64,000 nt of DNA from Crotophaga sulcirostris (lineage: Eukaryota; Chordata; Aves; Cuculiformes; Crotophagidae), in contig VYZB01000340.1 in assembly GCA_013397455.1 (NCBI GenBank), positions 494,685 to 558,684 of the forward strand. Direction: 5' to 3'. The notes under the pieces are model-generated. The model searched no databases, had not been told where the DNA came from, and worked only from the letters and a program-made list of their open reading frames with translations. Made by a program: the position numbers and the translations under genes. Shown in pieces: positions 27,198-38,272 of the stretch (its first letter is position 1; each line of letters starts with the position of its first letter).

Positions 27198-30100
27198 ACA
27201 GCATTTCAAGAGCTGCATTACCAGACCAGAAAATGTTTAAATATTTGTCATCTTTTTTTTAAGATGTAGGCAATCATATGTATATAGAGGAGTAGCAATA
27301 AGAAATTTCTATGAAGTTTCTGGCCATGAGTCCTTGCTTAAGACTGGTGACACAGTTGTGGAATTAATAGTATCTCTGTCCCATTTCTGGTCCCCTTGGA
27401 ATGAGTCCTCCAGGTGTCGGGTCTGATGCCTGGTCCTGTGTCTGAATGTAAGCTCAGCCTTTAACCTACATTGTGACTAGAATCTAGGTGCCATTCCAGC
27501 TCTTATTCATCTTACCCAGCTTTTATTCAAATTGTCTTTTTGAAGGCTCCTGGTTCTTCCTTTTGCTGTTCCCAAGCTACTATATAGGCACTATTTAGCC
27601 AGAGAGACACAATAAAAAAAAGTATTTTAAAGTCACAGCCAATTTACATGTTTATTTGGTTTTACGCTATCTTATGCTGCACTGTGCAGACAAGTCAGTG
27701 ACTTATTTTTTCAAAGAATAAAGTCAATTCATTTTAAGAAAAATGTTTTTATTGTAGCAGTTCCAAACATTTTTAGGCAATTCTCAGTGATTTTCCTTTC
27801 TCCTCTCCCCTCACTACTCTCTCTGCTTCTTCCCTCCAGCCACAGGTCCCTTTGGAGCTACTCCAGGAGCTGGTGTTTGGGTTAGCCCTGCTCAGCCCCG
27901 CTCCTTCCCCGGCACGTTCCCCCTCTCCAGACCTCTGCTGCTGCCTCCCCACTGCCTGTTCCTCCTGGGACCCAGCCTGGGAAACAACACGTCCCACTTT
28001 TATTCCTGGCACAGCTGGGCCTGAACTCAGTTCAGACTTACTTTTTTTCAGGTAAAAGCCTGTACCGAATGTCTCAGTTCCTTAGTTGACCGATTAGCCC
28101 AAGAGTGTGCTGCTAAGGTCCAGCAGTTTGCCTGTTACATCCATTTAACATGAAAGGCTTTTGGTTGCTACTTGCCGCCTGTGGGACAATTAACCGGAAG
28201 TGTTTATTAGTGTTTGATGGCCCAACTCATCAACTTAACACTATGGTTTGGGCAGGAGTCAGCACCCACCTAGGACTGTGCCTGCACGTACCACTAATGA
28301 GTCCACTGTCACAGCACACGTTCAAACTGTTTGATTGGGAAGTTTCAGTGTTATTTCATTATTGAAATCGACTGATCCAGAGAAAAGTGATAACTAGTTG
28401 TTGCACTTCTGAAAAAGTCCATTTCCAACTGTTTTGACTCGTAAATGGATTGATTTTAAAATTTTGCTGTGGGCTGCAGTTTCTTTCCTCCACTGCAGGA
28501 AGGGTTCATGCAGTATCTTTTTTTCTTCATTTTTTATACTTTTATGAGGCTGTTTCTTAAAGTTAAAAAGAAACTTATGCGAGTGGCATCTTTCAGTTGT
28601 CACTTAAGTCACAGGCTAAGGTACAGGAGGACAAGCTTCAACCGGTCTAGCAAACAGAGATTATAATGCGATTTCCAAGCAAACTGGCACTGCAGTGCAG
28701 TGCTTAAAATCCCTTTCAGCAATGATATTAAAGTCTCAGGAGTGCCATCACGTTGCAAAAATGCTGGTAAAAGGATAAAGTTACTCGGTGTTTTGTTCTC
28801 TTCTTTGTTCCTTGCGGCTCCTGGTAGCTTGTGGAAGTTAATAGGCTGGAATTGAAAGTATTGCTCTTTATTCTCTCGCTTCAGAGAGATTCATGTCCTT
28901 TCTTTCTCAATTCTCTTTGAAGAAAGCGGAAAGGCAGAAAAACTCCACACTTTAGTGGGCTGGCTAGATTCAAATGCCAGATACTGTTGGCCTTTCATTG
29001 GTGTTCGGCAGTCTTTGTGAGATTGTTTTGGGAGCCCCTCCAACACATGAATTTGCAATCTGCTGATACATATGCCATGGAGTTGAAAGTGTTTTTCATT
29101 TATGAGGAACCTCTCAGAGCATCATTAGGTTTCCTGCACTGATTCAGGCTTCTGCTAGTGTTACCCCTTATATTTCATCACTCTTCAATAGCGGAGATGA
29201 GGCTTTGCGACTGCTAGACACCAGACTCATTCTACAGATAAACTTGCTGTATGTATACATGAAACGTTTACTATTTTCATAATTACAGTGTCAAAAAATT
29301 GCTGTATAAAATTTTGCCATTGCATCTAAACGAGATTCAAATGTAAATACAAGGCTACGCTACTGCTTCTATACTTAGACTTCAGCATTACTAAAACATT
29401 GTCTTAAACGAAGCATTTCCAAACTGCACCCAGCATGGTCTCCTTAGGGTCCAGAAGATAAAAGTTCTAAGGTGCTTCTTAAAAACCCAGTTGCTTTAAG
29501 AGTTCTAAAACTCTTAAAAGTTGGTCTCACTGTTTTCTCTGAAGAGAAAAATAAGGTGGTGTAAAGAATGTTATGTTTCAAAAAACACCCTCCTCAGCTT
29601 CACTTCTCTTTCATTATAAATGAGGAGGATCTTAGCATTCTTTTATAGAGTGTGTTGAAATTGTGATGGTTTGGGGTGGAGACCATAACCATTGTAGCCT
29701 GAAATCTACACAAGAAAAGGTCTCTCTTTTCCCTTTCTCTGTCTTATAGAAGGCTAACACTCATTTGCTTTCCTGAATAAATGGTCCTAGATATGACTTA
29801 GCAATCATACTGTATCAGTAATATGTAATGAAAGGTTTCCATAAAATGTTCTACATATGCCTAAAACAGCACTAACTACTCCTTACAAACTACTATCAAA
29901 TAAGTTACTACTGAGCCCTAAACAGAACATGCATTTTAAAGTTTTTTAGCAAGACCTGAGGCACACGTGATGAGACAATAGGTACAGATTTATAGCTACA
30001 AGGATGAACATCTTCCCTGATGCATAGGGGTCTTCCACAATGAAAGAAAGTTGCTATAATTATCTTAAACATTTGTGAAATTCAAGTAAGCAAGGAAAGC

Positions 30101-31264
30101 CTAAGCTTCTAAATTCTTATATTCTCCAAACGTCTTATCTGTGGAAAATATTGTGTATGAAAACAGTATTTCTATCCATGGAAAGGCAAGATTGCAGTGA
30201 CTTGATATTCTAGAAATACAATATACTTATTTTATTATGATTCATTTTTACATTCTTATGGAAATCTGTTCTAGAGTAAATAAGTTCATTGTAGAGAAAC
30301 ATTTTTAGACAAAAAAATGGTGGCCATCCAGCTTACTCATCTGCGGCAGTGTTGCAAGCTCAAGGGATCTCAATTGTGAGCAATAAAAATGTACCTTTAA
30401 GTTTCCAAGATGCTTACTAGCTCTTTTTCTAAGTTCTTCATCAATAAATCAATTGAAGTGTAGGATGGTTACTTGAGCAAATGAGAAGGTAATGACTCAG
30501 TTTCACAGTATTCCTAAGAAAAAGATTATTTTTTCAACAATTAGCAGTTTATAGCCAATTTGTTTCTCACTCCAGCATGCTCCTTCTCTCAAGTTTGGAT
30601 AACCTTTGCTACCCGATACTTCTTTAGCCTTTGGTAGATACACATGGATAAACAGACAAACTGCTCTGCAAAAAGAATTGAAAAACATCTTTCTGCCTTC
30701 CGTATTGGCAGTGAGAGCATCTGTTTCCAGCACCTATGTTACAACAGGTTATCAAATGGAAGGAGAAGGCTTTAATTCATAAAGGTAAACATTGCTCTTG
30801 CCTATTTATATTTACCAAAACCACTCAGAAATAACTCCTGATTTGTAGTTGCACTTCTGCTTGGGCCAAAGTCTGAAATAATGCCCAAATGCACTGTCTA
30901 GTTTGAAAACACGACCCCAGTCTGCCATGTAAAAAAAGGAACTTATAAATGTCAATAATCTTTACATTAAATCTGATAGTTGTAAAACCCATCTGAGGAC
31001 AAGATACTTTGCTTTCCCTTTTATCTGTATTTCCTGTATTTCCTATGTTAAAATTTACTAAATGTGTTAGTTCAAAGGATAGTGAGCAACAAAGTAATGT
31101 ATTAGCTTAAAGTAACATGAAAACATCAAGTTGATGTATGTTTTCGTGTTCAGTTCTTAGATGCACTGGTTGTGTTTCTCTGAGTTACTACATATCCTTT
31201 GTCTTCAGAGGAAACTTTAACCAAATGACCCTCTAAAATTACATATATATTTTCCTGAATCAGG

Positions 31265-31541
31265 AGAGGCACCAGTGATAGAACCTGAGGGAACGGCAGG
31301 AAGATGTGCCAGGGGAAGTTTAGGATGGATATTAGGAAAACGTTCTTCACTCAGAGCGTGGTGGAGCACTGGAACAGCTCCCCAGGAAAGCAGTAATGGC
31401 ACCAAGACTGACAATAATCAAGAAGCATTTGGACAATACTATCAGATGCACGATGTGAATGTTGCAGTTGTCCTATGCAGGGACAGGAGTTGGACTCGAT
31501 CCTTGTGCGTCCCTTCCAACTCACATTCTATGATTCTGTGA
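31265..31541 (+). mobile_element. CR1 LINE 3' end (ATTCTATG-tail type)
   Basis: CR1 3' end of about 275 bp. It begins near the GAACCTGAGGGAACGGC segment, passes TTAGGATGGATATTAGGAAA, CACTGGAACAGCTCCCCAGG, CAAGAAGCATTTGGACAATA and GGACAGGAGTTGGACTCGAT, and ends in CCCTTCCAACTCACATTCTA plus TGATTCTGTGA. The GGCACCAAG..GACAATA..CAAGAAGCATTTGG block sets it apart from the GTGGAGTCACC-type copies elsewhere in the window, so at least three CR1 subfamilies are present. It has no coding function. Confidence 0.93.
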
Positions 31542-34500
31542 AAGAATATACACAAGACTCAATGCATTTTTTGATTCATAGGTTCATGCAAAACCTTTGG
31601 TATAGCAACTGTTTGGAGGAATTCAGTTAGTTTTGGCAATCTGGAGGAATGGGAAAGTTTAGGGTTAAGAACTGGCCATTCATATGCCTATGAGAAATCA
31701 TTCCTTAGAATCCTGTTGTATTTTCCAAATTTTTGACCCAAAGATTAGTAAGTTAATAGTTGAGATAAAACTGGCCAGATTCTTTGTTATACAAAGGAAC
31801 TGTGTGCTATTCAGGTGACTTAAATTAGCGTGCTCACTTATGGACACCTTTGCAATGAAGCACTTTGAGAAATCTCAGGTAAGCACCTGTGAAAGATGTG
31901 CACTCCCATTCGGAGCACTACAGTGCCTGTGCTTTGGTCTTCCCTCCTGAAAGCAGAATCCTCAGTACTGAGATAAAGCCTATAGAATGTTTATACAGCA
32001 CCTGGAGTGAGAGAAGAGGGTTTCAGAATTGGATACGAAGTGGCTAGCATGTTGAACCACACAGCTCTTTAAGTAGCTGGCTGTGAAGCCACATAGAACT
32101 AGCCAAAAGGGATGCTCGGTGTCCTAAATAGATGTGACCTACATTTTAGACCTTTGCAAGATTTAGATACATATGGCAGAGACCTCCCTCTGCTCTGGAT
32201 TTGAAAATATTAACTTCTTAAAAACATATGATTACATCCTTTCTTTATTTTATGCTGAGGTTTTATTTTGAAGCAAAACTATCATCCTGCTGTGTTTTTT
32301 GGTCCTGCTCTTGAATCCTGGAGCATTCACAAAAGACATAATCTTGTCTTTTAGTTTCCCCTCCTGCCTGAAATCCGTGACAGCTGACCCTGAATGGGTC
32401 ACAGCTACTTTCTATTCTGAGGGTCAGATGAGGAGTTGGGGAACGCTACTAAATAAATAAAATTTAAAGAAACTAAGCCAGTTAATGCAATCCGATTCCC
32501 AAATGCCCAGTTTATTATTTAAAGCAATAAGTGATATAAATAACAATAAATATAAATAACAGCATTAAAAATATTAATGAGGAATTACTAGTGTTGCTAA
32601 CATTGCTCCTCATGCTGTCTCTGAGCATGACTCCAGAGGGAGAGGGGAAAGAAGTGGAAGAAAAGCCTTTCACCTTCCTGCCAGGACATGGGGAGCAGGA
32701 AAGGCTGTTCCTGTTCTGCACCCCCCTTTCTGTATGAGGCTGCACAGGGAAGTGGCTGGCGGCGGAGGTTTCCAACTGCAGCAGCCTGGGGCTGGGTGTC
32801 CTCACTCCTTTGCACAGAAGCAGCCTGGAGAGAGCGTGAAATGCTGCCTCTGAGGCTGGAGGGAGGAGATGCTGCAGCCCCAGGGCAGCTGAATGCACAA
32901 CGAGCTGTGCTGCCTCTGACCTCCTCTCCGCCGCCCTTTATGCCTGCCAGTCCCGCTTTCTCTGCACTCAGGTGCGTTTCCTGCCATGATTTGCCCTAAA
33001 CCCCGGCTTTCCACCCCAGAAGAGTGGTCAGGCAGGGCCTGGAGGGGGTCTCAGGTGAGGGGCTGCCACCCTGCCAGAGGAGTCGAGCCCACCCTGCCCT
33101 CAAATCCATAGGTTGCTCTGCTCAGTGTTGCACGTGTTGGGACAGGCTGTACTTGCCCCACTCCCGGCTTGTCCTCTGATTTCCAGGCTCTTTTTTCTGT
33201 ACTTTTGAGCTTGTCTGATAGGCTTCCTCCCCCACTGCTGGTAGACACGGGCCTGTGGGCAGCACAGTTGGTTAATGCTGGTCTCATTATTCTCTATCAC
33301 TTGGGTGGACGCACTCTGCTACTGGACTTCAGCTCCTGTGGTATGTGTTACCTTGTTTTTTTCTGGCACTTCAGCTGAATTTGAGGTAAACTTCTGAGAA
33401 AGCCAAATTGTCACTTTTATCCTCTAATGCTCACCTCTTGTTTCTTGTGTAAGAGCATCCTGGTATCTCATGTAAGCTAATGCCTTTTCTCGGTGAACCC
33501 ACAAAGAATGAAGCAGTGGGGAAATAAACACTAAGCAAGAATGTAGACCATGCTGGATAGACTAAAGCTGGTGGGAAGCAGGAATGAGTTCTCCAACATC
33601 ACACAAGCTGACTTCTTATCTACAGTGTTCATAAGCCTGAGAGAAGATGAGTTGTAATTCAGTGTTCAGTGCTGACAGGGAAGTCAACCTAACATTTCAT
33701 TTCTAAAGGCTATGGAAAAAATGTTTTACTGGTTTCTGAACAGGAATTAACTTGTTTTGATTTGATTTGATTTTGCTAAAGTAGAAATGCCCTATTTCTA
33801 CTGCAAATCAAACCAAAGAGCTTAGCTTGGATTTAAATGCTAATATGTCTACACAAGTGGTTTTAGCTATGTCTATATTGTTGCGTGCAGCTCTCAGGAG
33901 CAGATCAAGACTACCTTTGCTGCACTTCCACAGTGCTTGCCTGTAGCAGTACCCCCTTGAAACCTGCTCTGATGCTGCCCTGTATTTTTTGAGGGGAAGG
34001 AACTTAAGATATCCCTTTTATTAAGAGATGGCTCTGTCCCTCAGGGTACCCTTACCTCAAGAGCGAATGGATGAAGGTCTTCAGCTATTGTATTTGTCTT
34101 TGGGGTGGTGCAGCTGAGAAGATGACTCGGTTTACTTTCTTTCAGGGTTTTCTGAGCTTGTTTGTACTTTCTTGCGGGGGTTTCAGATGATATCTGAGCA
34201 TCATCCAGGCCCCATGATACCTATGTCCACATCAGCATAGTAAACTATGGGAATCCTATCACAGGGAAATTGAGGCACAGAAGACTGGGAAGGGTTTCGG
34301 GCTTGCAAAGATGCTGATAGCAATTAAATGCCAGTGCACCCTGAGTTTATCGTTGTAGTGTGTTTGGAGTGTTTTGAGGTGCTCCCAGTAGGTGAAATTA
34401 CAGATTTATAAGGTAACTCTTTTCTGAGTGTAGCCCTGTCTACAAAGGATGTATGTAAAGAGCTAAATCTTCAAAGAACTGTAGGCAGGAGAGAGGCGTA

Positions 34501-36727
34501 CAATCAAAAAAAAAAGAAGTCCTAAAAGGTAGAGTTTCTGCTGGTAAGGCTCCAGATACTCCTAGTGTTGAAGTGGCTATATTTATAGGGATAATTCATG
34601 GGAGTATTTTCTGGAACTCAGAACCCCACTACCAAGAGGGATTTCTCTGTGCATTTTCTAAAAGAAATTATATATTTCTGCAGTTTATGAAAGAAAGAAG
34701 TATTTCCTAATGCAGCTCCAGGGCTCACGACTTAGTGCTTCAGTCTCTAGAGAGAAAGAATCTCCTTCCCACAGTTTGCTGGAAAGCTCCACAATTCCAG
34801 AGAAAAATACGTAGTAAAATTCAACCATCTCCATAATCTCCAGTAGGTTGCTTTAATGTGCTGGCATATGTGGGACCCAAGGTGGAGGAAGCCTAAATGC
34901 TGAATCTTAAATGTAGTTGATTCAGGGTGTCTCAGCAGAACTTGGAGTAGAGGTACTGCATTGCTTAGCTTTGTGGAATAAAGCCAAAACCTGAATACCT
35001 TGAATGCCATACAGATAATGGCAGCATATTTCCCAGCTAGCTTTCTGTGATACGGAAGGCCTTGTCTGTGTCCTTTCAGGTCGGAGTTATTACCTTTTTC
35101 TTCCTGTCTCCTTAATTTTTAGCTCCTTTCACAGACGCTTGGACAAATAGCTGCCAGTATGTCAATGTCCTGTTCCTTATATCTGCCCAGGGAACACCCC
35201 TCAGGGCCACCTCAGTGAAGCTTCTGCTGGGGATAATCAGATCTTCCCATGAAATTCAGCTTCTGTTGTTTCATCAATTAGTAAAGAAAGGACAGGGTGT
35301 AAGTACATAATGCAATGAACCTGAATTATTGCAGATTAACAAGTTCCTGCTTGTCAGCTGAGTTGTTGTTCAAAGTGTCCCTTGGATACTCCTGGAGCTT
35401 TGATATGCGTTAGTTTAACAACAGCACTGTCCTACAGACGTGATCCCTGCTCATGCGCAGGTCGTATCTGTGGGGCACACACATATGGCGTCAGCTCTAT
35501 GGATCTGGTATGTCTCCAATATTTCAGATTCACTGTGAATGCACTATGTAGTTTTGCCATGTGTGTTTCCATTTGCAAATTACCAAATAGAAGTTAAACA
35601 GCCTTTCCCAAAGATGCACCTTTATGTGTTATTTATTTATTTTTATGCCCTACAAAACTTGTCTGATTACATTGCTGATGCTATTGATTTGACCTAGGAG
35701 GCACAGGGTATTAGTTAGGATCATTATTGTAACTTATTTTACTTAGTCATGTGACATTTCCTTTTTTTCATTGTGGTATCATCATTTCTTGGGTTATGTA
35801 CAGAAGGGTTCAGTATAGTTATAATACGTTGCATTTTCTACTCAATGGGCTTCTGATTGCCTACATTGCTATGCTGATTATCTTAAACAAGCTCCGTTCT
35901 TTCTTTAATATAACTGCTTACATGTTTTTCCAGTAGATTATGTCCATCCTACTCAGTGAGTGAAAGACTAGGTGATTCAATTGCAGATTGTCTCTGTTTT
36001 CCTGTATCCTCTACATAAGGAGCAAAAGGATTGTTATAAACGTTTGCCGTATATGATGGCAAAGTTGAATGCATAAAAAGGTTTTCCATAATATGGTTGT
36101 TAACATGCAGCACGTGTCCCTGTGCTTGCTTGTTCCGTGCTACATTGCTATGCCTAATTAAATTAAAAGCTGCTTGGGACTATGGTTTTATTTTTGCTTT
36201 ATGTGCACATCACAAAAACTTAAAACCCATTCCCTTTTTCCTGTCTTTCTTTTGGGATGAGGTCTTCTGTATTTTTATCCCATTCCCCCATTGCCATTCA
36301 TTCCTCACCTTAGTGTTTCTCGTTCTCTGAAGCAGAAGTGTGAGTTCCCCAGGTTCAGGCACTGCCTGACGTGAGGACAGCTCAGGGACTGCTCTCAGCT
36401 TCTGGGACAACAGACTGTATTAATATTTCTGGAGAAGGGGTTTGCTGACCATACAGCGTGTCATTCAGGTTTGGCATGGTGGTGTGGGCCACATGTGGTA
36501 CCACTGCTGGAGTGGGGACCAACAAGAGGTTGTTTCTCCTGGGTGATGCTTGTGGCAGCAGTGGCACTCAGACAGCTGTTTGAGGGTATTGCTATATCTG
36601 TTACTATCCTTTCTTGCTTTTACCATTTAGCTGTATGTGTGGAGGAGAGCATGGATTCCATGGGATCGCCCTGCATCACCCATAGCCTGTGCTCTGGAAG
36701 AATTGAAGTTACGGATGGATCACACAA
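31542..36727. other. Non-coding DNA, nothing identified except a GC-rich patch
   Basis: Mostly AT-rich and stop-rich. The GC-rich segment at 32640-33110 has its own entry. No exon or RNA gene was recognised. Confidence 0.55.
32640..33110. other. GC-rich segment of unknown nature
   Basis: A patch of about 470 bp, clearly richer in G and C than its surroundings, with only moderate CpG density, so weaker than a true CpG island. Several overlapping frames of 65-127 codons are open on both strands, which is the pattern GC-rich non-coding DNA gives. On the minus strand a frame at 32515-32898 runs into an AT-rich stretch with an AATAAA at about 32512-32517, and a CATAAAGG lies near 32936-32943. A retrocopy, an old LTR or a minor promoter are all possible. 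None is shown. Confidence 0.35.
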
Positions 36728-37203
36728 AAGCAACCGTAGGCTGGTGAAGGGGCTGGAGAACAAGTCTTATGAGGAGCGAATGAAGGAACCGGGGTTGTTC
36801 AGCTTCGAGAAGAGGAGGCTGAGGGGAGACCTCATGACTGTCTACAACTGCCTGAAAGGAGGCTGTAGCAAGGCAAGTGTTGGTCTCTTCTCCCAGGTGA
36901 CAGGTGATAGGATGAGGGGAAATGGCTGCAAGTTGCACCAGGGGGAGGTTCGTTACATTAGACATTAGGAAAAATTTCTTTACTAGTTCAGACTAGATAT
37001 TAGGAAAAATTTCTTTACTGAAAGGGTGGTCAGGCACTGGCAGAGGCTGCCCAGGGAGGTGAGGTGGTGGAGTCACCATCCCTGGAGGTGTTTAAAAGAC
37101 GGGTAGGTGAGTTTCTCAGAGACCTGGTTTAGTAGTGGACAGGTAGGGTTGGACTCGATGATCTCAAAGGTCTTTCCCAACCAGATGATTCTGTGATGAT
37201 TCT
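36728..37203 (+). mobile_element. CR1 LINE 3' part, with internal tandem duplication
   Basis: About 475 bp of CR1: the last part of ORF2 (the translated frame reads [30 protein letters not shown] and YNCLKGGC) and then the 3' UTR with GGTTGGACTCGATGATCTCA and the tail GATTCTGTGATGATTCT. A direct duplication of about 37 bp is present at 36948-37021, where the GTTC..GAYATTAGGAAAAATTTC block occurs twice. It is one arm of an inverted CR1 pair with the copy at 37790-38272. The duplication and the loss of the 5' part show it is not functional. Confidence 0.95.
36948..37021 (+). repeat. Tandem duplication inside the CR1 copy
   Basis: Two adjacent units, 36948-36985 and 36986-37021. Each starts with GTTC and ends with ATTAGGAAAAATTTCTTTAC. 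The first has diverged near its start (GTTCGTTACATTAGACATT) relative to the second (GTTCAGACTAGATATT). CR1 copies normally carry this segment once. Confidence 0.85.
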
Positions 37204-37239
37204 AAGCAATAGCACTTCAGGCCTGCCTTGCTGTTACCC

Positions 37240-37705
37240 GTGTGCTGCACTTGCCGCGTTCTCTCTTTACGGTGGCCAGCTCAGGTGCTGGTGCCCTCCT
37301 GGAACTCCGCGGCCTGGCCTGCCCGCCCCGCACCGGCAGCCAGAGCGGCCCCGCACGCGTCCCCTGTGGCCGTGGGAGGCTGAGGCGAGGAGGAGACCCG
37401 CTCGGATTTGTCCCCTGGATGCCTGGCAGAAATCTCTGCGCATTATCATGTTTTCCAGAAAGCTCTTTGGCCGCTTGACTGCCACGAAGCTTTCGCGGCC
37501 GAGGCTTTGCAGGGCTGCGCCGGCACAGCCGGAGCCCCGCGCCCGGGCTGGCAGAACGCGCTGCGGCGGCCCGGCCGCCCGCTCCGCGCGGCACCAGCGC
37601 CCCCTGGTGGCGCAGGAAGCGGCTGCGCCCGCCGCGCTCTGCCAGCCCTGGGCACAGGCCCGGGGCAGAGCGGGCTCCGGCTGCTTCACCTTTTCCTGGC
37701 GGGAA
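37240..37705. promoter_or_regulatory. Internal CpG island between inverted CR1 copies
   Basis: Strongly GC-rich segment with about 45 CpG sites in some 420 bp. It stands out against AT-rich surroundings and is flanked on both sides by CR1. Frames of 60-220 codons are open on both strands, but overlapping open frames in all directions are expected in such composition and none shows a recognisable domain. It could be a promoter of an alternative transcript, an lncRNA start, an orphan island or an insulator. A CTCF core motif supports a regulatory role. I cannot assign a gene. Confidence 0.6.
37595..37611 (-). promoter_or_regulatory. CTCF binding motif
   Basis: CAGCGCCCCCTGGTGGC agrees throughout with the vertebrate CTCF core read on the minus strand (GCCACCAGGGGGCGCTG). 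CTCF is the zinc-finger protein that bounds chromatin loops and domains. The strength of the match and its place in a CpG island make binding plausible. Occupancy itself cannot be seen in sequence. Motif orientation matters for loop direction and is recorded as minus. Confidence 0.65.
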
Positions 37706-37789
37706 AATATTTACTTGGGGGAAAAAAAAGTCTGTGCATGTGTGTTTAGTTATCTGTATTTTTTTTTCTTAAATGGACTGAATAATTTT

Positions 37790-38272
37790 CATAGAATCAT
37801 AGGATTACTTGGTTGGAAAAGACCTTTGAGAGCATCGAGTTCAACCGTACCTGTCCACTGCTAAACCATGTCCCTGAGAAACTCATCTACCCGTCTTTTA
37901 AACACCTCCAGGGATGGGGACTCAACCACCTCCCTGGGCAACCTCTGTCAGTGCCTGACCACCCCTTCAGTAAAGAAATTTTTCCTAATATCTAGTCTGA
38001 ACCTCCCCTGGTGCAGCTTCTGGCTATTTCCCCTCATCCTATCACCTGTCACTTGGGAGAAGAGACCAACACTCACCTCGCCACAGCCTCCTTTCAGGCA
38101 GTTGTAGACAGCGATGAGGTCTCCCCTCAGCCTTCTCTTCTCAAGGTTAAACAACCCCAGTTCTCTCAGACGCTCCTGATAAGACTTATTCTCCAGCCCC
38201 TTCACCAGCCTTCTGCTCTTCTCTGGACGGGCTCCAGCACCTCAATGTCTTTGTCTTTCTTGTAGTGAGACC
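37790..38272 (-). mobile_element. CR1 LINE 3' part, antisense
   Basis: Begins with the reverse-complement tail CATAGAATCATAGGATTAC and GGTTGGAAAAGACC, continues through the 3' UTR, and reaches the ORF2 C-terminus. In minus-strand translation the residual frame (37948-38205) reads [26 protein letters not shown] and [14 protein letters not shown]. The 5' limit is near the GGTCTCACTACAAGAAAGAC segment at about 38272. It is the same subfamily as the copy at 36728-37203 and faces it tail to tail. This copy is better preserved and lacks the tandem duplication. Non-functional, 5'-truncated. Confidence 0.95.

Larger units (their letters stand above)
22074..31264. other. Non-coding DNA with old repeat relics
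   Basis: Nine kilobases without a recognisable exon. It includes possible ancient repeat relics at 24056-24130 and 24790-25060 and a pyrimidine-rich patch around 27.79-27.99 kb. AT-rich segments (for example 25.6-26.6 and 28.1-28.4 kb) are free of young repeats and could contain conserved non-coding elements, but that cannot be shown from one sequence. Confidence 0.55.

Noticed and set aside
36471..36968. 165-codon open frame (+)
   Set aside because: Its C-terminal part is the CR1 ORF2 tail (GLENKSYEERMKE, RRLRGDL). The N-terminal part is unrelated flanking sequence joined by chance.
37193..37864. Longest open frame in the window (223 codons, +)
   Set aside because: It runs from CR1 tail sequence through the CpG island into the opposite CR1 copy. 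Several overlapping frames on both strands are equally open, and no domain or codon pattern is recognisable.
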